Source: Candidatus Aenigmatarchaeota archaeon (lineage in GTDB: Archaea > Aenigmatarchaeota > Aenigmatarchaeia > CG10238-14). Taken from it: DNA of 64,000 nt. Position 1 is the stretch's first letter; each line of letters opens with the position of its first letter. Below the pieces are notes generated by a model. The model had not been told where the DNA came from. It did not search any database and worked only from the letters and a program-made list of their open reading frames with translations. Below are positions 48,687 to 57,868 of the stretch, one piece after another. A program made the position numbers and the translations under genes. The DNA is taken from assembly GCA_018304545.1 (NCBI GenBank), contig JAGVVZ010000001.1, forward strand, positions 62,001-126,000, written 5' to 3'.

Positions 48687-49121
48687 ATGAATTTTAATTA
48701 CCATAATAGTAAAATGAGTAGCTTCAAGGATTACATAGAATTTATGAAAATAGATGGCATGTTTCCTGTTATTGGCATAAAAGTTGATGAAAACGCTATT
48801 GAAGAAGGTCTTATTGATTCTTTAGAAGTTTTTAAAGCTCTTTCAAGAATAAGAAATATAAAAGAATTCACGGAAAAGGAAATCGTCATTATGAATGCGA
48901 TTAAAAACTGGGGAATTTCAATCAACGAAATCACAAAAATAAAAAACACCGATGAATGGACTAACTATGAGAATTGGTTCAAAGAAAATTTGCCAAAATT
49001 AAATACAAATGATGAATTGAAACCATTGGAAAATAATTTTGTTGAATCTAAAATTATGAAAGTAAGGGAAAATTATGAAACATTCAAAAAGATTTTAAAA
49101 GAAAGTGAATATATGAAATAA
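48687..49121 (+). CDS. Hypothetical protein
   Basis: 144-aa ORF; no family recognised. Confidence 0.4.
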   Translation: MNFNYHNSKMSSFKDYIEFMKIDGMFPVIGIKVDENAIEEGLIDSLEVFKALSRIRNIKEFTEKEIVIMNAIKNWGISINEITKIKNTDEWTNYENWFKENLPKLNTNDELKPLENNFVESKIMKVRENYETFKKILKESEYMK

Positions 49122-49127
49122 TATTGA

Positions 49128-49781
49128 TCAAATTGCTTTCTTCTTTTTTTCTGTTTTGTGAATTAATTTTGTAAGAATATAACCGGATACAAAACCGCCC
49201 ACATGGGCCCAAAATGCTATTCCGCTTCCAGAGCCGCCAAATAAGCTGGTTGTGGCAAACAAAAGCTGCATTATAAACCACAACCCCACTACAACATAAG
49301 CTGGCAGATGACCAAATCTCACTCTTATCTTAGCATGAGGGAATAATACTATATAAGATCCCAGAACACCGGATATTGCACCTGAAGCACCTATCGCTGG
49401 GATAAATGATCCTAAATTGGTAATGAGGTGAGTGAACGTAGCACCTATTCCTGACATAAAATATAGAAAAAGATATTTTCCTTTACCTAAAGTGTCTTCT
49501 ATATTATCCCCGAAGATCCACAAATACCACATATTCCCGAATATGTGATCAAGACCACCATGAAGAAACATGGAAGTAAAAATTGTAAGTATACTGAAAT
49601 AAGCTGGGACAAAACCGAATGTGTTTATTATATTATCAAAATCTGACAAGCTAAAAATAAAGATTACTACATTAAGGACAATCAATGTAACAGTAATCAA
49701 AGGAAAGTGCTTTCTTGGGTTGACATCTCCGTATGGAAATATGAAACCTTTCTTATCTTTTATAATTCTCATACCGTTCAT
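49128..49781 (-). CDS. Rhomboid-family intramembrane serine protease
   Basis: FLHGGLDHIFGNMWYLWIFGDNIED, AIGASGAISGVLGSY (catalytic Ser), FWAHVGGFVSGYIL (catalytic His). Confidence 0.93.
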   Translation of the reverse strand: MNGMRIIKDKKGFIFPYGDVNPRKHFPLITVTLIVLNVVIFIFSLSDFDNIINTFGFVPAYFSILTIFTSMFLHGGLDHIFGNMWYLWIFGDNIEDTLGKGKYLFLYFMSGIGATFTHLITNLGSFIPAIGASGAISGVLGSYIVLFPHAKIRVRFGHLPAYVVVGLWFIMQLLFATTSLFGGSGSGIAFWAHVGGFVSGYILTKLIHKTEKKKKAI

Positions 49782-49957
49782 TTCTCATCATTCAAAATTT
49801 GCTTTAATCTATCTGTGTTCAAATTCAAATCATCTGCCACTTTAATCAATTTTATCAATAACTCTCTATCATATTCTTTTATGCCATTATCAGCAAGTTG
49901 ACAATAAAAGTTTATCAGCCGAATCACTTCTTCTTTGTTGAAAACAGCTTCTTGCAA
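49778..49957 (-). CDS. Small helical protein translationally coupled to the rhomboid gene
   Basis: Not in ORF track. From TTG: MQEAVFNKEEVIRLINFYCQLADNGIKEYDRELLIKLIKVADDLNLNTDRLKQILNDEK; ATGA overlap with rhomboid start. Confidence 0.55.
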   Translation of the reverse strand: MQEAVFNKEEVIRLINFYCQLADNGIKEYDRELLIKLIKVADDLNLNTDRLKQILNDEK

Positions 49958-50066
49958 ATTATTACCTAAATATATATCGTTTCAGAACTACTTATTTTTT
50001 CTTGTTATCAACTCTTTAAAAACGAGTGATTTATTAACTAACTTTTCTATTCTCTTTGTTGATATC

Positions 50067-50303
50067 ATGACAGATTACTGCGTTCATTGCGGAAGAATAG
50101 CTGTTGCCTTTAACGATTTGAATCAACCCGTTTGCCCTGTATGCAGAAGCAAAGCTCCCAAAGAAATATCATGCGATATTTGCAGTGCTATGATGATTGT
50201 CAAGCAAGGCAAATTCGGCTCGTTTTGGGCCTGTTCCGGCTATCCACAATGTAACAATTCTATGTCCGTCAAAAAACAACTAATGAAAAACTGGAAGAAG
50301 TAA
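50067..50303 (+). CDS. Small protein with zinc ribbon and topoisomerase-type C4 zinc finger
   Basis: MTDYCVHCGRIAVAFNDLNQPVCPVCRSKAPKEISCDICSAMMIVKQGKFGSFWACSGYPQCNNS; start ATG 50067 preferred to 49935. Confidence 0.75.
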   Translation: MTDYCVHCGRIAVAFNDLNQPVCPVCRSKAPKEISCDICSAMMIVKQGKFGSFWACSGYPQCNNSMSVKKQLMKNWKK

Positions 50304-50972
50304 TTATCTTCCTCTAGGAGCATAAGCAGGGCATAGTGTTAACCTAGTAAGACCAAAATTATTTCCATAAAGCATGCCGTAATTTTGAAGTGTATGTGGA
50401 TCATATTTTGATAAGAAATCAGCTATAGATGATTTTAAAGATTTGTTTCCATTAATTAAGTTTGCCAAACCTTCGGAGCCTCTTTCTCTGGCTAATTTAT
50501 ATAAATTTTCGGCTCCTCCAACTACACTTGCAATTTTTGTACCTAATTGATATAAACCTTCTCTTATTTTCTGATAACCTTGGATATCATCTAACCTGTG
50601 TCCCAAATCGTTAACCATTGTTCGCATCACATCTGCTTCAGCTAGAAGTGTAGATATATTAACAATGCCCTTTTTAGTAAACGCTACTAATCCTGATATC
50701 AATCTTATTGGTAAGAGTTCATGTGCTGCCTCGTGCTGTGCGACTTCTCTATAAAGAGGTTCACCGCCATACAGGGTTTCAGGGGATACACCTATTACTT
50801 GACGTCCATCACGACTAAGACCGTTATATCCGCCGATTCCGGTTCCAGACAGTGAAGGATCAATGCCTATAGCATCTGGACCAATATCATATAATCCGTA
50901 TCTGCGCATCAAATTCTCTACTGTATCATTAACGTAATTAGTAAATCTTCTGAAAGATCCTTTTATATCCAT
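50304..50972 (-). CDS. Putative zinc metalloprotease-like protein (HEAAH motif)
   Basis: YREVAQHEAAHELLPIRLISGLVAF contains HExxH in a helical context. Confidence 0.5.
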   Translation of the reverse strand: MDIKGSFRRFTNYVNDTVENLMRRYGLYDIGPDAIGIDPSLSGTGIGGYNGLSRDGRQVIGVSPETLYGGEPLYREVAQHEAAHELLPIRLISGLVAFTKKGIVNISTLLAEADVMRTMVNDLGHRLDDIQGYQKIREGLYQLGTKIASVVGGAENLYKLARERGSEGLANLINGNKSLKSSIADFLSKYDPHTLQNYGMLYGNNFGLTRLTLCPAYAPRGR

Positions 50973-51021
50973 GCAAATTATATCGACAGAAAGATATAAA
51001 AAGTATGCACAAATGAAAATA

Positions 51022-51162
51022 CGCTGGGAGAGCGATTTGAACGCTCATTCCGTTGAACGGAACCAGTTGTCTCTGAAAATCGACGATTCATCATTATTTC
51101 AGTCGTCTCAGCTTCATCATTTGTTCGAGACTGGCGCATTGACCTGATTCTGCCATCCCAGC
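51022..51162 (-). tRNA. tRNA-Ser(CGA) with 55-nt intron (51069..51123)
   Basis: Acceptor GCTGGGA/TCCCAGC, D stem GCA/TGC, anticodon stem CCAGT/ACTGG, loop CTCGAA|A with anticodon CGA, long variable arm TTCCG-TTCAA-CGGAA, T arm GAGCG-TTCAAAT-CGCTC, discriminator G73. Confidence 0.88.
51069..51123 (-). ncRNA. Predicted C/D-box guide RNA encoded in the tRNA-Ser intron
   Basis: Intron CAA-ATGATGA(C)-AGCTGAGACGA-CTGA(D')-AATA-ATGATGA(C')-ATCGTCGATTTT-CAGA(D)-GAC. Confidence 0.72.
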
Positions 51163-51200
51163 TTTTTTTAAACTAAAAAAATATATTATTAGATGATTAA

Positions 51201-51905
51201 ATGAATATTCTAGAAAAGATTATATATTCTATTGTTTCTCCATCTAAATTCTTTGCATATGCGGAGAAACATGATAGAATTAGAGATTGTGTATTCTACT
51301 ATTTTCTGTTGAGCTGGATTCCGGCCATAATTATAATGTTATTATACGGCATAGATCAAGACAATATCATAATGAAAGGATCGCTATCATTTGAAAATTT
51401 TATATCACTTGGGCTATCTTCCCTATTGTTGATTTTTGTTTCATCAACAACCTTTTTCCTATATACATTCATCGTTTATCTGGTAACACAGCTAGTTAAC
51501 AAAAAATACGAATATAGACAGTCCGTAATAACAGTAAGTTACGGACTAACTCCACTTTTACTTGGTTTAGTTCTTGCATTGGTTTCCAGTTATATGAAAT
51601 ACTATCTTATAATGTTCTTATTTCTCATTATTGGCTTTGTGTGGTCTATAGCACTGTTCATTAAAGGATCTAAAATAATTTATAAATTCACAACTAAACA
51701 ATCCATATTGACGATGCTTATAGCTCCTATTTTTGGAGTCATTGCCTTTTCTGGATTAATACTTTTCATATCAGGATTATCTTCCAAAAACACGAATTTG
51801 ATAAATCTATCGTACATAATGATGGGATCTGGAATCGCAGATTACATAACGATCGTGTTTTTGGTAAAATCAAAAAAGACAAACATGTTTAAATCAAAAT
51901 CATAA
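51201..51905 (+). CDS. YIP1-type multi-pass membrane protein
   Basis: Five-TM-like pattern with SPSKFFAYAEKHDRIRDCVFYYFLLSWIPAIIIMLL. Confidence 0.65.
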   Translation: MNILEKIIYSIVSPSKFFAYAEKHDRIRDCVFYYFLLSWIPAIIIMLLYGIDQDNIIMKGSLSFENFISLGLSSLLLIFVSSTTFFLYTFIVYLVTQLVNKKYEYRQSVITVSYGLTPLLLGLVLALVSSYMKYYLIMFLFLIIGFVWSIALFIKGSKIIYKFTTKQSILTMLIAPIFGVIAFSGLILFISGLSSKNTNLINLSYIMMGSGIADYITIVFLVKSKKTNMFKSKS

Positions 51906-51926
51906 AATAATATCAAGGAGATTTTA

Positions 51927-52709
51927 ATGGTTTTAGAATGGCTATTAGAAGCTAAAAAAGATAGAAAAAAACCGATATCAATTTTCGTGTTTTCTTTAAT
52001 TTCTTCATTGGTCGCTCTATTCATATCTTACACAGTTTTCAAGGAAGGAACCGGATTTTTCACTATTACAATAATTTCCATTGCTTTAATACCTTTTATA
52101 AACTCCATGATGAGAAGAGAAGAAATAGAAACTGAGGAGATCGGAGAGAACCAGAAATTTTTAGAAAGACATGGAGATATCATATCAGCTTATGCGGCCA
52201 TGTTCTTAGGGATGATAGTAGCAATGTCATTTATTTTTGTCCTGTTACCAGCTAATATAGTTGAGGATATTTTTAATGAACAAATTAAAGAGGTAAAATT
52301 AATACAAGGTCAGTTCACATTCGGCAACCAATTTTTAGATATTTTTGTAAATAATTTGGGCGTCCTAATATTAGCTTTCCTATTTTCATTCATATTAGGT
52401 GCTGGTTCTATCTTAATAATAGCATGGAATGCGTCAGTATTGTCAGCAGCAATTGGACTAATAGCTAAATCTTTCGGCGGTGTGCAAGGCATACCCATAG
52501 GTATAATGACATTTTTGCCGCATGGCAGTTTTGAACTAACAGCATACTTCATAGGCGCTATAGCAGGGGGCCTTATATCAGCGGCCTTGATAAGAAAAAA
52601 TTCTCATAAATTTTTGTTTGTTGTAAAAGACTCTATTACACTTATGCTAGTTTCAATATTTTTCCTCATAGTAGGCGGGATAATAGAAACAGTGATAATC
52701 TTATTTTAA
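51927..52709 (+). CDS. SpoIIM-like (stage II sporulation M family) membrane protein
   Basis: IAWNASVLSAAIGLIAKSFGGVQGIPIGIMTFLPHGSFELTAYFIGAIAGGLISAALI. Confidence 0.82.
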   Translation: MVLEWLLEAKKDRKKPISIFVFSLISSLVALFISYTVFKEGTGFFTITIISIALIPFINSMMRREEIETEEIGENQKFLERHGDIISAYAAMFLGMIVAMSFIFVLLPANIVEDIFNEQIKEVKLIQGQFTFGNQFLDIFVNNLGVLILAFLFSFILGAGSILIIAWNASVLSAAIGLIAKSFGGVQGIPIGIMTFLPHGSFELTAYFIGAIAGGLISAALIRKNSHKFLFVVKDSITLMLVSIFFLIVGGIIETVIILF

Positions 52710-52882
52710 GGCCAAACGGTATAGTGACATTTACCGCAATAATTCCTTACTTTACCATCCTTTTCCTTATGCTGCGCCATGAATGTTCCTTCGCCACATC
52801 TAGGACACGTTTGTTTAATTTTCTTTAATGTCTCTCCGTCTATTTTCATAAACTCCCATCTCTTCGTTGGTTTATGCTTCAT
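52706..52882 (-). CDS. rps27ae: 30S ribosomal protein S27ae
   Basis: Not in ORF track. MKHKPTKRWEFMKIDGETLKKIKQTCPRCGEGTFMAQHKEKDGKVRNYCGKCHYTVWP. Confidence 0.88.
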   Translation of the reverse strand: MKHKPTKRWEFMKIDGETLKKIKQTCPRCGEGTFMAQHKEKDGKVRNYCGKCHYTVWP

Positions 52883-53165
52883 TTTCTCCCTCTTTTACCT
52901 CAGCAGGTTTTTCTTCTTTAGGTTTTTCCTTTTTGATCGGCTCTTTCCAAATTCTTGCTTTTATTTTTGATTTTGCCCAACCAAAATCAGAGAAGATGTA
53001 AACCACTTCAACTTTATCCTTATCTGTTTTGAAATGTTCGGCTATCTTAGCTTCAATATCAGTTTTTTTTGGGGTCGCCAAACCCTTATGATCTAACTCT
53101 AATAATATATCCTTCTTTTTAAGAATGACATTTTCTTTCTCGCTCAATAATTTCAACGATAACAT
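52872..53165 (-). CDS. rps24e: 30S ribosomal protein S24e
   Basis: Central TDIEAKIAEHFKTDKDKVEVVYIFSDFGWAKSKIKARIW; followed by S27ae. Confidence 0.88.
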   Translation of the reverse strand: MLSLKLLSEKENVILKKKDILLELDHKGLATPKKTDIEAKIAEHFKTDKDKVEVVYIFSDFGWAKSKIKARIWKEPIKKEKPKEEKPAEVKEGENEA

Positions 53166-53279
53166 TCATTACACCGATATTTGTTTATATTTTTACCTTA
53201 TTAAACAAATTTAAAGGTTTTCAAATGGCAGTTAACAGTTCAATACAATTTATAATCTTATATATTATAAGTATTATCT

Positions 53280-54122
53280 ATGTTATCAACTCTTTTGTTA
53301 ATTGTTATATCCACATTGCTAGTTAGTCTAATATCATTGATGGGGGTATTAATCCTTGTATCAAGAAGAAAACTACTAAATTATATACTATTTTTTCTAG
53401 TCGCTTTCGCTGCTGGTTCAATGTTAGGAACAGCATTCCTGGAACTGTTACCCGAATCCATTCATTCCCTGGGCGTAAATGGCTTAACTTACGCTTTGAT
53501 TGGAATTTTGATTTTTTTTGTAATAGAACGATATATACACTGGCATCATTGCCATAAAGAGCATACCGATGTTCGACCAATAACTTATCTGAATCTAATC
53601 GGAGACGGTATTCATAATATACTTGATGGTATGATAATTGCTGTTAGTTATTTAACTGATTTTAAATTAGGAATAATGTCGACTCTAGCTATCGCTCTTC
53701 ATGAGATCCCGCAAGAATTCAGTGATTTCGGCATATTAATTCACGGCGGATTAAAAATCAAGAAGGCTTTGGTATATAATTTAATTTCAGCATCCTTAGC
53801 AATATTAGGTGCTATCTTAACATTCGCATTTGCAACAAAAATAGAACTTATATCGCCAATACTTCTCGGCATATCAGGTGGTGGATTCATTTATCTATCA
53901 TTGACTGACATAATACCGGAATTGCACAAAGAAACAAAAACAAGCAAAATAGTTTTTCAGAGCATTGCTTTACTGCTAGGTTTGCTAATTATTTTCTCGT
54001 TAAACCTGATGCTACCACACATAGATACAGAAGAACAAAATTTGGAGATAATTAATAACATCAGCAAATCAGAATTAAACACGGAATCTCAATATAGCAC
54101 CTATTCCACCTATTTGTTTTAA
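53280..54122 (+). CDS. ZIP-family metal transporter
   Basis: NLIGDGIHNILDGMIIAVSYL and ALHEIPQEFSDFGILIHGG metal-site helices; HWHHCHKEH loop. Confidence 0.93.
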   Translation: MLSTLLLIVISTLLVSLISLMGVLILVSRRKLLNYILFFLVAFAAGSMLGTAFLELLPESIHSLGVNGLTYALIGILIFFVIERYIHWHHCHKEHTDVRPITYLNLIGDGIHNILDGMIIAVSYLTDFKLGIMSTLAIALHEIPQEFSDFGILIHGGLKIKKALVYNLISASLAILGAILTFAFATKIELISPILLGISGGGFIYLSLTDIIPELHKETKTSKIVFQSIALLLGLLIIFSLNLMLPHIDTEEQNLEIINNISKSELNTESQYSTYSTYLF

Positions 54123-55287
54123 TTGTTCGCCTTCTCTTGAACCTATAGAAATTATCTCAACTTCAGAGCCCATATTCTTAGCTCTTTGTGAAATTATTTC
54201 TGTCAATTCCTCCTCACTCTCAACATTCATAACTGCCCCGCAATTGGGACATTTGACTTTTGTATGTGGCTTTTCTTCTTTTTCATGCTCTGTCCCGCAT
54301 TGGCATCTCAATTTCATTTTCACCCAATCAAAAATTTCGGAAATCACAACTACGTCTACAGCGCCAAAATTTAATGCATTATTAACCGCATCTAATCCGT
54401 AAACCGCTAATCCGTCTTCTTTTTGCAAATGAGTGAAAAATTTTTGCATCAGATGTTTTTCTTTAACAGCTGCCGCTTCCTGTATTAAATGCTCGCCGCG
54501 ATGAAAAGCTTCTTCCATTCCCTGTATATCCATATAACTGGTATCAACAACACCCAAAAGTTTTTTTCTTAATTCATGATCTAGATATTCGCCCTCAACA
54601 AACTTTTCTTTCAACGGACCCGGACCGCCAATTATTATTCCTTTCAAGTCCTTCTGCTGTTTTAAAATATCATTTGCCATCTCTGCGGTCTTTTTCATGT
54701 GATCGATTTTTGCATCCTCTCTGATACGGGCATACCTTTGCTGACTCCAGCCGCCTTTTGTAGTCTTCCCCGGAACCAAAGAATCGACGTGCTTCTCTAA
54801 GGAAACTCTCTTTCCTGTTAAAAATCCTATATCAGAACCGGATGTATCTATCAGTATTGCACCGTAAATTTCTTTTTCTCTGATCATCTCTTTTAGTGGA
54901 TCCAAACTGAAAGTTTGATCGCACCAATACATTTTTTGGTATAGTGGTTCTATTGGTTCTATTGACCATAGTTTAATATCGTTCTGACCTTCCTTCTCTG
55001 AAACATTGCCACAAAAAATGACTAATCCATTTTTAGGTGTTTGTCTGAACTGACGAAGATGATTCATGGTTTTCTCCAAAGCATCTAGAACATTACCACG
55101 AGTAACTCTTGATTTGACATTTTGTGTTAGTGCATACTCCTGTTTAAGCATGTTCAAAATTTCTTGAAGATTGAAGCTTGTGGGTATATACAAAGAAATT
55201 AATTCTGTATGTCTTCCTCTAATAGCTTCTAATTCTTCTAGTATTTTTTTCAGTTTTATCGCAGCTGGAGTGTTAAATAAACTTCAC
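54075..55287 (-). CDS. prf1: Archaeal peptide chain release factor aRF1; apparent +1 frameshift near its 5' end
   Basis: Conserved N-terminus KLKKILEELEAIRGRHTELISLYIPTSFNLQEI...TQNVKSRVTRGNVLDALEK..YWCDQTF lies upstream of the track's TTG start (55193). GTG 55287 overlaps valS stop but is in the other frame. Confidence 0.85.
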
Positions 55288-57632
55288 CTTATATTATGCA
55301 TCCTCTTTAAATCTTTCTCCAGAATTATTAAATCTTTTGGTATTTCCACTTGTATTTCAGCTTTCAAACTAAGATTTTTGTCTTTTTTCGTTTTCCAAAC
55401 ATCTGTATTGAATTGGATCAAGTTATCAGTTAATCCTTCTAATTTAAAGTCCCATTCTGCTTGTGGGAATTCTTCCAAGTGCACACTCTCTTTCCCATAT
55501 AATTCTCCCCATATGTAATCAGTAATGAAAGGTGTCAAAGGAGCCAACAATTTCAGAACTGTTCTCAGAATTATGTGTAAAGTATGCCAAGCTGCTTCCT
55601 GTTCTTTTTCATTAAAACCTTCACCATATGCTCTTGTTTTAACCATCTCTATGTAATGAGATGCAAAAAGATTCCATACAAAGTTTCTTATAGCATTCGC
55701 AGCATCACTAAATGCATATTCCTCATAGTCTTTCCTAACTCTTTTGATTAAAACACCTAGTTCACTTAATATCCATTTATCTGATTCGCATAATTTGTTT
55801 TGCTCTGAATCTGGAAATCCTGAAATAAAACGGGTGATATTCCATAATTTTGTTAAAAATTTAGACGAACCTTCAATTCGTTCAAAAGAGCATCTTATGT
55901 CTCCTCGAGTAATGTCTCCCTCAAGAACGCTCCATATTCTAAATGCTTCAGCGCCATATTTTTTCAAAATCTCTTGCGGGTCAACAACATTTCCCAAGCT
56001 TTTGCTCATTTTCTCTCCTTTTTCATCAACGATATGCATATGTATCCAAGCATCCTTGAACGGAGCTTTATTATATAAGTGGAAAGATTTCAGAACTGTA
56101 TAGTAAAGCCAATTTCTGACTATCTCCTTCCCCTGAGGCCTCATTCCACACGGGAGGTGTTTTTTGAAAAATTCTTTGTCCCATAAGTAACCTAAAATAT
56201 AAGCCTCTGACGACGAAGAATCAAACCACGTGTCAAACGTTCTGTCCTCTCCTCTGAACTCTGTGCCATTACATTTTGGACATTTTTTAATCGGTGGGCT
56301 TTCTTTCCATGGCTGGTAGTATTTTCCTGGTTCTGGCACATATACAAAATTGCATTTTTTACAGTACCACAATGGCACTTCAGTACCATAATATCTTCTT
56401 CTAGACAATACCCAATCGATAGAAATGGAATTTATCCAGTCAAACAATATCTGTTTGCTTTCTGGCGCAAAGAAACTTATTTCATTTGATATTTTCTTCA
56501 GTTCGTTAACATAATCCACTTGCTTTAGATAAAATTCTTTCAGCGCAACGAATTCAATAGGATTTTTGGATCTCCAACATACTGGCTGTCTGTTATCTAT
56601 TTGATCCTGCTTTGTTATCAGATTAGCCTTTTTCAAATCATCTATTATATTTTTTCTAGCATCTTCAACAGCTAATCCATTATATTCACCTGCATTCTCA
56701 TTCATGAGTCCGTTCGTATTGATTGCGTATGTGGGTTCAATACTCAACTCTCTCAATAACCTGACATCGCTAAAATCACCAAAACTGCATATCATAACAA
56801 GCCCGGAACCAAAATCAAGTTTTGCATATGGATGTGATTTTATCTTGACTTCATGACCAAATATTGGGACTACTGCGGTTTTACCTTCCAACTTTTTGTA
56901 TCTTTTATCATCGGGATTAAAAAGAATGATTTTACAAGAGCACAATAACTCTGGCCTTGTCGTTGCTATGAGTATATCCTCATCCGTTTCTTTGACTTTG
57001 AATTTTATAAAATTCAAGGAAGTTTTCCCTTCTTTATATTCGACTTCAGCATCAGCAATCGCCGTCCTGCATATAGAACAATAATTGGTGGGCTTCAAAT
57101 CTTCATATATCAATCCTTTCTTCCACAATTCAATGAATGTCTCTTGTGTCAGCTTTCTGTATTCCGGATCGTCTGTATCATATCTACCGCCAATGTCATA
57201 ATCAATTTTCCAATCATTACAACTTAATCCAAGTTTTTTAAATGAATCCAAGGAAGCATCACCCGCTTCTTCTAACATCTTTTTGCATTTTAGAATAAAT
57301 TCCTCTCTTGGCGTTTCGTGCATAACTATTTTGAATATTTTCTCAGCCATAACCTCTATCGGCAACCCGTTCTTGTCTAATCCCATCGGAAAAAGAACGT
57401 TGAATCCCAGCATTCTTCTGGATCGTGCCATCATGTCCTGCCAAGTGTATGTGTAAGCATGACCGATATGAATAGGCGTATTAACATAGGGTGGAGGCGT
57501 ATCTATGCTATACAACGGCTTTTTACTCTTTTTATCAAATTTGTATAGTTTTTCCTCTTGCCATTTTTCAAACATTAATAATTCTATATCATGTTCCCAT
57601 GTTTTCTGTTTTATTTTAGATTTAAACTCCAT
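55284..57632 (-). CDS. valS: Valyl-tRNA synthetase
   Basis: YSIDTPPPYVNTPIHIGHAYTYTWQDMMARSRRM, NGLPIEV, PTNYCSICRTAIADAEVE, RTFDTWFDSS, KMSKSLGNVVDPQEIL, YGAEAFRIW. Confidence 0.9.
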   Translation of the reverse strand: MEFKSKIKQKTWEHDIELLMFEKWQEEKLYKFDKKSKKPLYSIDTPPPYVNTPIHIGHAYTYTWQDMMARSRRMLGFNVLFPMGLDKNGLPIEVMAEKIFKIVMHETPREEFILKCKKMLEEAGDASLDSFKKLGLSCNDWKIDYDIGGRYDTDDPEYRKLTQETFIELWKKGLIYEDLKPTNYCSICRTAIADAEVEYKEGKTSLNFIKFKVKETDEDILIATTRPELLCSCKIILFNPDDKRYKKLEGKTAVVPIFGHEVKIKSHPYAKLDFGSGLVMICSFGDFSDVRLLRELSIEPTYAINTNGLMNENAGEYNGLAVEDARKNIIDDLKKANLITKQDQIDNRQPVCWRSKNPIEFVALKEFYLKQVDYVNELKKISNEISFFAPESKQILFDWINSISIDWVLSRRRYYGTEVPLWYCKKCNFVYVPEPGKYYQPWKESPPIKKCPKCNGTEFRGEDRTFDTWFDSSSSEAYILGYLWDKEFFKKHLPCGMRPQGKEIVRNWLYYTVLKSFHLYNKAPFKDAWIHMHIVDEKGEKMSKSLGNVVDPQEILKKYGAEAFRIWSVLEGDITRGDIRCSFERIEGSSKFLTKLWNITRFISGFPDSEQNKLCESDKWILSELGVLIKRVRKDYEEYAFSDAANAIRNFVWNLFASHYIEMVKTRAYGEGFNEKEQEAAWHTLHIILRTVLKLLAPLTPFITDYIWGELYGKESVHLEEFPQAEWDFKLEGLTDNLIQFNTDVWKTKKDKNLSLKAEIQVEIPKDLIILEKDLKRMHNIR

Positions 57633-57868
57633 ATTAACACCAATAACAATTATTAGATTTTAGGATGAGAAGTTTAAAAATACAATTAAGTGAAGCGTCA
57701 ATACTGTAATACCCGGCTTTCACCCATCTTAAACACTTTATAGAAATACTATAAGTAACTATTTAAGAGTTTCCATATAGTATCAAAAAATAATTTTACT
57801 TAACAGTGATTATTATGTTAAAAGTCAGAAATCAATTTTAAAGTTGAAAGGTATATTATGTTGATAAA

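Noticed and set aside
55284-55286. UGA read-through fusing valS to prf1
   Set aside because: In-frame and formally possible, but the GTG overlap with AUU-UAA-C slip, an indel or a non-AUG start are simpler than a >1180-aa fusion.
55284-57632. Calling this aaRS LeuRS, IleRS or MetRS
   Set aside because: IDTPPPYVNTPIHIGHA, PTNYCSICRTAIADAEVE and RTFDTWFDSS pattern fits valyl-tRNA synthetase best; MetRS-like and LeuRS-like signatures are absent.
57700-57850. Small inverted repeats (ACTATA/TATAGT, GTGAA/TTCAC) upstream of the 74-aa ORF
   Set aside because: Short and expected by chance at this base composition.
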